64,000 bases of DNA, from assembly GCA_027924585.1 (NCBI GenBank), contig BSBM01000809.1, forward strand, positions 7,349,001 through 7,413,000. The letters are read 5' to 3'. The translations under genes were made by a program, and so were the position numbers. Source of the stretch: Larix kaempferi (lineage: Eukaryota; Streptophyta; Pinopsida; Pinales; Pinaceae). The notes below the pieces were generated by a model. That model had not been told where the DNA came from, did no database searches, and was given only the letters and a program-made list of their open reading frames with translations. Positions 45,277 through 55,260 of this stretch are shown piece after piece; the stretch's first letter is position 1, and the number at the start of each line of letters is the position of its first letter.

Positions 45277-45923
45277 GCCCCCATCATACCCCTCATTATC
45301 AGAAAATATTTCTATGTATTGAGCCTTTCCTTAGTACATTTGTGCCCTGGTGTCCATGGTTGAAAGCATGTGAAGCACAATTTCTTTTTCCGAAGTTCAT
45401 CCCTATTTAGTCCTTATTTTTTATTCCTTTCAAATGAATCTTTTTGCCAAGTTTTCTTATCATATGCATCCCTTTGCCAAGGTTTCTTTTCAAATTTGAA
45501 GTTAGGCTTGGGAGGAAATCTCTTTCTAGGAAGCACATTTTGGAGATCCCTATTCAAGCTCATTGCATCTTTTAATGTAGTTGGCTTGTGGACTTTGACC
45601 AAACCTTTTAAGGGTTTATCCAAATCTTCAGTGAACAACAATACCAACCTTCACATAGATACATCAGCCACCTTTACTAATAATTTTTGAAACTCCAACA
45701 TTAATTCAGTAGGGGTCCCTGTTTGCTTCAATTGAGCTAGTTCTTTGAAAGGCAATTCAGGATCATTTTGTTCAAATATCTCTAGTACCTTGTCAATAAA
45801 TTCTCCATATGTTTTAAAATGATTATGACCCAAGGTTTTCAGGCCATGGAACCACCATTCATTGGCATCTCCTTCCAAGTTCAAATTGGCCATTTTTAAT
45901 GCATCCTCTTGCAACATAGGATT
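45277..45923 (-). pseudogene. gag: Element D gag, second part
   Basis: Right after the F insertion the minus strand reads MLQEDALKMANLNLEGDANE, WWFHGLKTL, the Gag core FKTYGEFIDKVLEIFEQND, LAQLKQTGTPTELMLEFQKL and, after a frameshift at about 45650, LVLLFTEDLDKPLKGLVKVH. Near 45390 the Gag zinc motif CFTCFQPWTPGHKC is visible. The N-terminal part lies on the other side of F (49683-50357). Several shifts make it inactive. Confidence 0.85.
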
Positions 45924-46738
45924 TGTGAAAATATTCACAGCAGATCTAAGAGCTGATGTATACCTCACAAGAAAGAATTTAGGAATAATATTAAGAGTGA
46001 ACAATGCAGTAAAATGAGCAACAGAATAATAATATAGTAGAACTCGGATAGAAGCAAAATAACTTCACACACACTAATTCATTAATCACAAATATGAACA
46101 ATAAATAATACAATAGTGGAGAGGATTTGAATGCCAAGGTGGAAATTTGAATTAGCCTCTCATAGAGTGATCATCAGATCAATAGAGTGTCATCAGAGCA
46201 CAACTAGAAGTCTATCTCATCATCGGTGGAGTCATCAATGCACAAGTAACTGTCAACCATCAATCAAACTGAGTCTAACTGAGTGTGGTATGTGTAACTG
46301 GCACATGGAGGCACTAACTGAATGAAGGAGGCTCAGCGGAGGGCGCATGAGGAGCTAACTGGAGTCAGAATGGGCATTCTAGTCTCACTGGAGGTCTATC
46401 GGAGTGATACAGTCAGTTGAGAGTTAGTCTAGCCTTAAATCAAGGAAAGAACTGAAGATAACTGAAGTACAACTGAATGGAAACTGGGAGAGGGCGCCTT
46501 TGCTTCCTTAAATCAAGGAGAAAGGGCACACTAAGCTCTAGGAGGGATAAAACTGATAGGAGAGAAGCTCCCGGGGCTAGCTAAATGAGGGCTAAGTGCT
46601 GGGACTGATGACTGAGATGCATGCAATTGCATGCATGCATGGAGAATGCATGTTGCATGCATAAATGCATGCAAGGCAGAAAATGCAAATGATGAAAATG
46701 CTGGTAGGACTAGGATGGAGTATAGGAATATCCTAACA
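45924..46738 (-). repeat. 3' LTR of element F
   Basis: 815 bp. The C-run adjacent on its right (46739-46747), read on the minus strand, is the purine tract AAGGGGGGGGT, the plus-strand primer. The LTR contains a dense group of CATGCA motifs at 46618-46676. Confidence 0.92.
46618..46676. promoter_or_regulatory. Cluster of RY (CATGCA) motifs in the F LTR
   Basis: TGCATGCAATTGCATGCATG and further CATGCAT/TGCATG copies occur within 60 bp; the same group, shorter, is in the other LTR (about 49591-49617). Both lie in the first 120 bp of the LTR in element orientation, where enhancers sit. CATGCA is the core of the RY element bound by B3-domain seed regulators in plants. Regulation is inferred. Confidence 0.4.
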
Positions 46739-46925
46739 CCCCCCCTTAATCCATCCTGGGACCTGGTAACTGAGACCAAAGGTCACCCAATACAATGAAT
46801 AATAATAGCAATCAATAAACCGAGGAAATGGGGAAAACCTCATGGTAAAAATACCCCCCCTTAAAATAGACTATAAGGCACCCACAAAAATAAATGCTCC
46901 AAACTTAAGCAGGTGTGATGCTTGG

Positions 46926-48170
46926 TCATATGTCTAGAGGTATCTTCTTCTTGGGAAGAAGTGGATCATGCTCAAAAAGGGGAAGAAGTGGATCATGCTC
47001 AAAAAGCATGTGCTTGTACTTGCTCTTCAGATCGAATGTGATGAGAACAAATACAAAAGTATGAGGATGATCCTTGAACCTGTGATTCGAATCAGTTGAG
47101 GTAGGATCAAAACCAAGAATGTGCAGATAGTCTTTTGTTTTCTCGTTTGAACCATCATGGGTTAGATTATGCCCAAAAGTACCATCAAATATCAGTGATT
47201 GCTTGGAATACAAATCAGATCCAACACTTGAATCATGGTTTCTTAAGATCTCCTTTGAACCATTTGAGGTAAGATCTAAACCAGTAAATTCATGAGAAAT
47301 TATCCCAAGCGAATGGAAATGGCCATCATCTTCAATGACCTTCTAAAAGCATGAAATAGTGATCTTACAATAGTAAATAAGAGGTGATTGCTTGGAATCC
47401 AAATTGGATCCAAGACTTGAATCATGGTTGCTTAAGATCTCCTTTGAACCATTTGAGGTGAGATCTAAACCAGTAAATGCATGAGAAATTATCCCAAGCG
47501 AATGGAAATGGCCATCATCTTCAATAACCTTCTGAAAGCATGAAACAATGATCATATAGTAGTACATAAGAGGTGAATGATCAAGGAGAGCAAATGCATT
47601 ACCTCCAATGGCTGATTTGACCTCCGAAACATTCATGAGATCATGATGCAAACCAACAGACTCTGTTGCAAGAGAGGATTTAGGAACCTCTGCAATTTCT
47701 AGAGTGTGAGCTGGCACAGAATTCTAAATAGAAGAAATTTGGAGCATGAGTGTAGAATTTGCAAGTTCTTCTTCTTTGTGGACAACTTCAATATGAGATA
47801 TGTTTGATAATGATTCATGATCAATGAGATCATCAAGAAGGGTGAATGCAACAGTGGGCTTGCTCTTGAAAGGGTTTGGACCAATCCCTTCATTCTGTTT
47901 GCCAAATTTTTCATCCAGTTGGGCCCATAGCTCTTTTGGAGATTCAACATCAAGAAAGGGGTGTACCATGTATCAAGACATAGAAAACATCATGGCTGCA
48001 GAGGGTCTTTCACCTTCATCTAACCAGTCATTCTCTTCGTCATAGGATTCGAACTCTCTTTCAAAACAATAATCAAAGAGACCATGTCTCTTCAAATGTG
48101 CTATTATATGTGGCTTCCATTCATCATAGTTGAATGGAGAAAGAGGAGTAATTCCTTTCGTATTGAACAT
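46926..48170 (-). pseudogene. Element F ORF, Gag-like start, internal repeat
   Basis: One minus-strand frame from Met 48170 to a stop at 46926, about 415 codons, interrupted by TGA (47973), TAG (about 47720) and TAG (about 47343). The N terminus, FNYDEWKPHIIAHLKRHGLF and PKELWAQLDEKFGKQNEG, matches the start of Copia Gag. The remainder is unknown Ser/His/Asp-rich sequence. A 189-bp in-frame duplication (47201-47389 and 47390-47578) repeats 63 residues beginning with VIEDDGHFHSLGIISH. In one copy Gln (CAG) is now TAG. A 9-residue repeat, LFEHDPLLP twice, lies near the C terminus. Confidence 0.75.
47201..47578. repeat. 189-bp in-frame tandem duplication in the F ORF
   Basis: GCTTGGAAT starts at 47201 and 47390. 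The copies differ at about a dozen positions and the unit is a multiple of three, so the reading frame is kept. Confidence 0.9.
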
Positions 48171-48325
48171 GGAAGTTGTTTCAGAAGACCTGCAAAAACA
48201 ATAGAAAATGTCTGCAACTAGTATTGCTACAAAAATGCAGAAACTGTTGCAACTGCTACACTCGAAATCTTGATAATAACCTGTAGAAAACTCTTAGGAA
48301 TGGAGATAGACAATACTCTCAACAG

Positions 48326-48337
48326 GCTCTGATACCA
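48326..48337 (-). other. Primer-binding site of F (initiator Met tRNA)
   Basis: The plus strand reads GCTCTGATACCA, i.e. TGGTATCAGAGC on the minus strand, abutting the LTR end at 48338. Confidence 0.95.
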
Positions 48338-49682
48338 TGTGAAAATCCTCATAGCAAATCTAAGAGCTGATGTATACCTCACAAGAAAGAATTTAGGAAT
48401 AAGATTAAGAGTGAACAATGTAGTAAAATGAGCAACAAAATAATAATATATTAGAACTCATATCGAAGCAAAATAACTTCACACACACTAATTCATTAAT
48501 CACAAATATGAACAATAAATAGTACAATGGTGGAGAGGATTCGAATGCCAAGGTGGAAATTCGAATTAGCCTCTCATAGAGTGATCATCAGATCAATAGA
48601 GTGTCATCAGAGCATAACTAGAAGTCTATCTCATCATCGGTGGAGTCATCAATGCACTAGTAACTGTCAACCATCCGAGACTAACTGAGTGTTGTAGGTG
48701 TAACTGGCACATGGAGGCACTAACTGAATGAAGGAGGCTCAATGGAGGGCGCATGAGGAGCTAATTAGAGTCAGAATGGGCAGTCTAGTCTCACTGGAGG
48801 TCTATCAGAGTGATACAGTTAGCTGAGAGTCAGTCTAGCCTTAAATCAAGGAAAGAAATGAAGATAACTGAAGTACAACTGAATGGTAACTGAGAGAGGG
48901 CTCCTTTGCTTCCTTAAACCAGCCTAGATCCAAATCCTAGGCTCTATCAAGCGCCGAGAGGGATCAAATCTCTTGAGGTGCAAACCTCTCCTTGAATAGC
49001 TCCTTGAGTGCAATACCTGAGCCACCTAATCCTAAGATCTAAAGTCTCTAGCTTAAGTCTCATATTTACTTTTTACTTTGTATTAATCTTTTTTGTTTAT
49101 GGCCGACATCATATTTATTACTTTTTACGTTGTAGTATTATTTTTTGTTTACTTTGTATTATTTTGTTACTGGACAAACACTCCACAAACACTCTAAAGT
49201 CTCATATTTACTTTTTACTTTGTATTAAAAATAAAAAGTAAAGTCTCTAGTTTAAGTCTCATATTTACTTTTTACTTTGTATTATTCTTTTGTGTTTACG
49301 GCCAACATAATATTTACCACCTAATCCTAAGCTCTAAAGTCTCTAGTTTAAGTCTCATATTTACTTTTTACTTTGTATTATTCTTTTTTTGTTTACTTTG
49401 TATTATTTTGTTACTCGACAAACTCGACAAACACTCGACTAACAAGATCTCCCCCATACTGAGCTGTAGAGCGCCTCTCGGCGCAATCAAGGACAAAGTC
49501 CGCACTAAGCTTTAGGAGGGATAAAACTGATCGGAGAGAAGCTCCCAGGGCTAGCTAGCTGAGGGCTAGGTGCTGGGACTCATGACTGGGATGCATGCAA
49601 TTGCATGCATGCATGCAAGGCTGAAAATGCAAATGATGAACATGATGGTGGGACTAGGATGGAGTATAGGAATATCCTAACA
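48338..49682 (-). repeat. 5' LTR of element F with an internal insertion
   Basis: 1345 bp against 815 bp for its partner. The extra ~567 bp (48919-49485) is discussed as a separate feature. Outside it the two LTRs align throughout. Confidence 0.9.
48951..49485. mobile_element. MITE-like insertion in the F LTR, 11-bp terminal inverted repeats
   Basis: GCGCCGAGAGG at the left and CCTCTCGGCGC at the right are perfect inverted repeats, flanked on both sides by ATCAA, a possible 5-bp target duplication. The interior contains four copies of a phrase ending CATATTTACTTTTTACTTTG (about 49062, 49204, 49259, 49354). No ORF. The partner LTR also lacks 32 bp to the left of this element, so a deletion there may have happened too. 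Confidence 0.5.
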
Positions 49683-50357
49683 AGATTCAGCTGAAAATAC
49701 ACATCTAATTTTGCACCCAAGTGTTAGCAGAATTTTGAGAGGGACCATCGAAAGTAGGAAGTGACATTTTACTAATAGAAGCATTTAATTCTTTGTTTTG
49801 GAATGGAATCCTATTGTCCTCCTTCCTTTTCATTTTATGTACAGCATCAATGTATTGACTAAATGGTAAACCTATTTTACAATCTTCACTCAATTCATTC
49901 CATTCGATAACTAGTTTACTAAAATCCACCTAAATATCAGGCTCTTCTTTGGGTATGAGAAATTTAGGTGTCGTATGCCTTTGTGTGATTTGAAATTCAT
50001 CAAGTCACTATGCGGTTTTGTGCTTGAGAAAATATGCTCACCCATGTTCTTCTTCCCTTCTGAGGGTGAACCACTGTTATCTCCTACCATCCCTTTGCTT
50101 GCAAGTTGGCTACCCAACAATTCAAATCCTTTCATCAATTGGATACTCATGTCTTGCATACCCATGGAAAGTTCATCAAAACATGGTTTTAAAGCTTCAA
50201 CAATTTCCTCCTTATGTCTTAAGTTTTCATCCTCCTCTATACCCTTGGTTTTAACAAAAGACTCTTCTTCTTCTACTACCTCTTCTTCAACAAAAACCTC
50301 TTCAACTACTGGTTCAAAGGGTGGTGGTTTATTCTTTTGACTTCTTTTTAAGACCAT
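49683..50357 (-). pseudogene. gag: Element D gag, N-terminal part
   Basis: Met at 50357, 17 bp after the primer site, opens an acidic N terminus (VVEEVFVEEEVVEEEE) followed by a helical stretch (IVEALKPCFDELSMGMQDMS). A frameshift near 49950 and a TAG after PDI then lead into VDFSKLVIEWNELSEDCKIG and MSLPTFDGPSQNSANTWVQ, a typical Gag approach to the core domain. The gene is cut at 49683 by element F and continues at 45923. Confidence 0.85.
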
Positions 50358-50373
50358 TAGGTGCGAAGAACAT

Positions 50374-50385
50374 GCTCTGATACCA
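50374..50385 (-). other. Primer-binding site of D (initiator Met tRNA)
   Basis: Plus strand GCTCTGATACCA, i.e. TGGTATCAGAGC on the minus strand, two bases from the LTR edge at 50388. Confidence 0.96.
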
Positions 50386-50576
50386 CTTGTAATGTCCCTT
50401 TTTAAAATTTTTATAAAAATGCCCAATTTTTCACTTTTTCCCCAATTTCGACCTTTGACTAGTTTTGATGCCTAGTTCCCAAATTTTCCCCAAATGACAC
50501 CAAATATTCTGAGAAGGTATGTGAATTCTATTAGGTCTTGAATATAATGTTCATGGATGATATATGGCCACCAAAA

Positions 50577-51489
50577 CGCCCCAAGAGTTAGCTCGATCGG
50601 ATGTGTTCTCGGAAGTTAGGCCTCCCAGCATGCGAGGTCACGGGATCCATTCTCATAGACCCTCTTGGGGTTAGGCACGCAGCGGCCGCAGGGTGAGACC
50701 CCTTCGGGTGGGTCCGCCGGAAATTATTTCGTGGACGTTGTAGCTAGGGTTTTACCCCTAGCTTGTGCCAATGAGCACCTACTAAGGAGAATGGACTCCT
50801 TAGTAGCAGTTCAGTATATTAAACTAATTAAGCTAAAACAACAATTAAATTATTTCTAAAACAAGCATGAAACACAAACATCAAATTTAAAGAATGGTCT
50901 TTTGTATTGATATTACCTTCAATGAGAAGGTTTGATGAAGCCCTTTGCAGTGTCCAAGAGGATGCTCCAAGCTTCAATATGCTCCTTCTCCTTCTCCAAT
51001 GTTGGGAATGGGCCAAAGGTGGCTCTCAAGGTGAAAATAGTTCAAAGGTGAACTAGGGTTTCGAGAGAGATTTTGGCAGAGTAAGGGTGCTTGTGATTGT
51101 GGATATGAAATAATGGATCTCCATCACCTATTTATAGTTTTTTGGTGGTGGAGTGCTGACCCATGGTTTTGGGAAACACATGGTTTTGGGCAGCTGTATA
51201 GGGTTTTTTCCTCCTTTTCCTCATTATTTTATATTTTTTATTCCCTTTTTAGGGGACTTTTGCTATTTTTGGAGGAAAAGGGGGTTTTTTAGCCTTTTTT
51301 AGGCTATTTTGAGGGTTTTGTGGCCTTTTGGAGGCATTTTAATGGGATTTTTTGGGATTTTAAGGGAAATATGGTAGGAAAATGGACAAATGAGCCATAT
51401 AATGTGGTAGATGAGGTAGTGAACACTTTTTGGGTGTTAACAGACGTAGTGGTCGGCTAATCCGATTAGTGAACCACATGGAAAAAAAA
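50577..51489 (+). mobile_element. tRNA-derived SINE (interrupted by a solo LTR)
   Basis: The head CGCCCCAAGAGTTAGCTCGA followed by TCGG resembles pol III box A (TAGCTCARTYGG). GAGGTCACGGGATCC resembles box B with GTTCGA partly lost. The tail is GGAAAAAAAAA. A 15-bp target duplication, ATATGGCCACCAAAA, flanks it (50562-50576 and 51490-51504). Without the nested LTR it is about 204 bp, a typical SINE. It inserted in the D LTR; the equivalent site near 33290 is empty. Confidence 0.88.
50739..51442 (-). mobile_element. Solo LTR of the element A family inside the SINE
   Basis: 704 bp flanked by a perfect 5-bp target duplication GACGT (50734-50738 and 51443-51447). On the minus strand it starts TGTTAACACCCAAAAAGTG like element A and ends CCTAGCTACA. 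No internal region remains, so it arose by recombination between two LTRs. Confidence 0.92.
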
Positions 51490-53085
51490 ATATGGCCACC
51501 AAAAGACTTCTGCAAACTCTCTTAAGATTCTGTACCAACTATGCAATTTTACTAGTAATTTGGGGTTCAAATCCCCCTGGGGTAAGTACTGAAAATGGCT
51601 TACCAAATGCCTCCAAACCCACTCGAATTTTGGAACATAGGTACGGGATGTTTCAAGTATGTTATTAAGGTCCCAAATGAACCATTAATTAGTTATTAAG
51701 TTTGTTCCAACCCTCTCCCAAACAACAGCAAAAACCACTAATTCGACCCTTGGAGAAATGACACCAAATCTTCTTCAAATGCAAATAAATTGAGTATAAT
51801 GACTTCAAATGCTCTAGTGATGAATATTAAACTTGTAATACACATCAATGGAATTCCATTAATCATAAATATACCATATGAACATTCTTTTATTCTAAAT
51901 CATCAGCATTATAATGGCATACGTCAATGTAGTGGGGAAATGGTCATTGTTTGCTCATTAATCATCATTTTTACATACAACCACTTGGTATTTCGACCTG
52001 AGACTTTCTGAAGATGAATAAAATAGTATATAAAGCTTATTACAATGAGAAATACATCATTAGAAGCTCTCCCAAGAATTACAAGATCTCACCCAAAGCG
52101 CAATCCCTCAAGGAGCATGAATATGCCTTCAAAACTGGAAATGGTTGAGAGATGGTGCTGCACTAAAAAAAACCACGAGCTTCCCTGTAGCTAATACATT
52201 CAAATAAAAACTCCATTAAAGCTCCATGAAAGACCTGAGTGGCCTCTCCAAAAAACAACTTCGATGGGAATCTTTCACCCTCGAAATTGGCTAAGGCAAG
52301 AAACTAGTCATCCACTAGCTCTCTCTTCACATATGCAATTTTTCTCCAATTAATCAAAAGCTATTCTCATACTTGATTTATATATTTTATAACCAACATT
52401 AGCCTCCTATGGTTCAAATTCCTCCCATTAGCTTCTAGATATTTCCACTTAGCAAATATTCCACATTTGCCACTTGTCTCCTCATTCCCAACCTTCCATC
52501 TCCTCCCAATTTGAGTAGGGCTCTCTTGGGCTTCTCCAACACGCATGAGCACCTTCTTTGAGCCTATTTTTGGGGCTGTCATGTCATAATGGTCAGATGT
52601 CAGAAGTCAGATCTGAATTTTTTCATAAATGTCATAGATACTTCATCATTATTGTCATAGAGCTAGGGAATCTAGCCCAAGTGTCCACAAGCTTCCAATT
52701 TGACTCTTCCTCTTCCATGGAGGTTACCATTCCATCTCATTTTGACCTAAGATGCTCAATGTCATGTGTATGACTTACCAACTCCCTCCATAATGCTTTC
52801 CTTCCCATGGATTCGAAATGGCAAGAGAGATATGCCATGTGGCAGTGGGAAACCAAGGTAGTGTGGGTCCCACATCCTCCATATGTCTTCAAAACCATTT
52901 GCCACCTATAATTCCTCTTGGATTTATTTATTCAACCTATTTATTAAATACTTTAATTATCATAATGTATAAACATCATTCATTTTCTCCCTTATTACAA
53001 TTCCAAATGTACCCATTCAACCTAGGGAACTTGGTAGGATTGATGGGATTGTCTACTATGCAATTATTTGAATGGGGACATTACA

Positions 53086-55260
53086 GTTCATGGACCGAAA
53101 GTTGTCTATTTTGAAGTTTTCTAAATTAGGGTTTTCCTAAGTGACATGCAATGCAATTTCTCCACAATAGGCTAAGATTTTGAAAAATATGCCAAGTGAG
53201 TGTGTGGACATTGTAGTCATCTTGTCCTTTCCCAAACACACTTGAAAGAGGCAACCGAAATCAATTTCATTGCTTGGTTTGGTTTTTATACCCCTAGTTG
53301 AAATTTGCATGGTGTCCCTGAATGGCCTTGGGAAGCGAGATTAAACTCACAATTACTTGAAAATTCTTGCTCCGATGGAAAAACCATAAGTTCTGTTGAA
53401 TTCGTGAAATTCGAGTACAACTAGGGACACCATTTTCTAATGGCTTCATGGACCGAAAGTTGTCTATTTTAACAGTTTTCTAAAATAGGGTTTTGCATAG
53501 TGACGTGCAATGCAATTTTTTCACCATAAGCTAATATTTTAAAAAATGTTGGGAGAAACTATGTGGGTGTCATGCAGATGTCATTTTTAGGTAAACACAC
53601 CTACATGAGGTAACAAAACTCAATTCCATTGCTCAGTTTGTTTTTTATGCCCCCTATTAAAATTTTTGTGGTGTCCCTAAATGGCATTCGAAAGTGAAAT
53701 GAAACTCACCATAAATCGAAAATAGTGGTTTTGAAGGAAAAACCATTAGGTCCATTGGATTTGTGACATCTCAGTACCACTAGGGACACCCTTATATGGT
53801 GGCATCATGGACTGAAAGTTGTCTATTTTGATGATTTTCTAAACTATGGTTTTTCTAAGTGATGTCTAGTGCAATTTATGCACGATAGGCTAATATTTTG
53901 AAGAATGTGCCAATCAAGTGCATGGGAATCGTAGTCATCTCACCCTTGCAAAAACTCAATTGTAGGAGGAAACTAAACTCAATTTCGTTTCTCGATTTGG
54001 TTTTTATGACCCTCGTTGAAATGTTCCTGGTGTCATTGAATGGCCTTGGGAAGTGAGATGAAACTCACCATAACTCAAAAGTTGTGGCTCCAATGGAAAA
54101 ACCGTCAGTTCCATTGGATGCATGACATCCGAGTACCACTGGAGACAACCTTTCCCAATGGCTCCATGGATAGAAAGTTGTCTACTTTGACAGTTTTCTA
54201 AACTAGGGTTTTACTCAGTGACGTGCAGTGCAATTTCTACACGACAGGCTAATATTTTGAAAAATGTCTTGAGAGAGTGCATGGGCATAACAATCATATT
54301 TCCATTTCTTAGACACACTTGCAGAAGGAAACAAAATTCAATTCCGTTGCTTGGTTTGGTTTTTATGCCCCCGGTTGAAATTTCCTTAGTGTCCTTGAAT
54401 GGCCTTGGGAAGTGATATGAAACTCAACATAACTTGAAAATCATTGCTCCGATGGAAAATTCGTCATTTTCGTTGGATTCGTGACATCTGAGTACCACTG
54501 AAGAAACGCTTATTCGGTGGCTTCATGGACTGAAATTTGATTATTTTGACGGTTTTCTAAACTAGGGTTTTGCTAAGTGACATGCAGTGCAATTTCTGCA
54601 CCATAGGCTAAGGTTTTGAAAAATGTGGGGAGTGAATGTGTGGGTATCACAATCATCTTTCCCTTTCCCAAACACACATGCAGGAGGAAACGGAAATCAA
54701 TTTCATTGCTCGGTTTAGTTTTTATGCCCCCGATTGAAATTTGTCGGGTGTCCCTGAATGGCCTTGAGAAGCGAGATGAAACTCGCCATAAATCGAAAAC
54801 AATGGCTCCGATGGAAAAACCGTTATTTCCATTAGATTCGTGACATATGAGTGCCACTAGGGATACCCTTGTCCAGTGGCTTCATGGACCAAAAGTTGTC
54901 TATTTTTACGGTTTTCTAAACTAGGGTTTTGCTAAGTGACATGTAGTATAGTTTTTCAACAATGGGCTAAGATTTTGAAAAATGTGTCGAGTGAGTGCAT
55001 GGGCATTGTATTCATATTTCCATTTCCCAAACACACTTGTAGGAAATGAAAATCAATAATGTTGGTCTTTTTTTTTATGCCCCGGTTGAAATTTTCCTGG
55101 TGTCCTTTAATGGCTTTGGTAAGCAAGATGAAATTCGCCATAACTCAGAAACCGAGGATCCGATGGAAAAACCATATGTTTTGTTGGATTCGTGACATCC
55201 GAGTACCGATCAGGACACCCCTATCCAATGGCTTCATGGTCCAAGAATTTTTTGTTTTAA
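53086..55260. repeat. 359-bp satellite array, six monomers
   Basis: The phrase GTTGTCTATTTT (or a close variant) starts at 53101, 53459, 53818, 54177, 54536, 54895 and about 55247, a period of 358-359 bp. Monomers share TTTTGAAAAATG, CCCAAACACAC and TGAATGGCCTTGGGAAG and differ by roughly 10-20%. The array decays after 55260. No coding potential. Confidence 0.95.

Larger units (their letters stand above)
45924..49682 (-). mobile_element. Non-autonomous LTR retrotransposon F (Copia-like gag only)
   Basis: LTRs 45924-46738 (3' in element direction) and 48338-49682 (5'), TGTGAAAAT...CCTAACA. The target duplication is GGATT on one side and AGATT on the other. Primer site 48326-48337. The internal region is only 1.6 kb and holds one damaged ORF with a Copia-type Gag start and no pol. 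It inserted in gag of D. Movement must have depended on another element's enzymes. Confidence 0.93.
36241..53085 (-). mobile_element. LTR retrotransposon D (Ty3/Gypsy), truncated and nested
   Basis: On the minus strand: 5' LTR (53085 to 50388), primer site, gag, protease, RT, RNase H and integrase, ending abruptly at 36241 inside integrase. Element F interrupts gag, G interrupts RT and a SINE interrupts the LTR. The Gag zinc motif (CFTCFQPWTPGHKC) and integrase start (WDSISMDFIIGL) resemble plant chromoviruses, but the C terminus where a chromodomain would lie is missing. Stops, shifts and lost catalytic residues show it is dead. Confidence 0.88.
50388..53085 (-). repeat. 5' LTR of element D, carrying a SINE with a nested solo LTR
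   Basis: It starts TGTAATGTCCC and ends GGGGACATTACA, perfect terminal inverted repeats. Length 2698 bp, about 1.77 kb without the nested insertions. It matches the LTR copy at 33109-35960. The flank at 53086 is satellite. Confidence 0.9.

Noticed and set aside
33109-53085. Reading the two D-family LTR copies as a normal LTR pair
   Set aside because: Satellite, not element interior, lies next to the inner edge of the left copy, and integrase is truncated before it.
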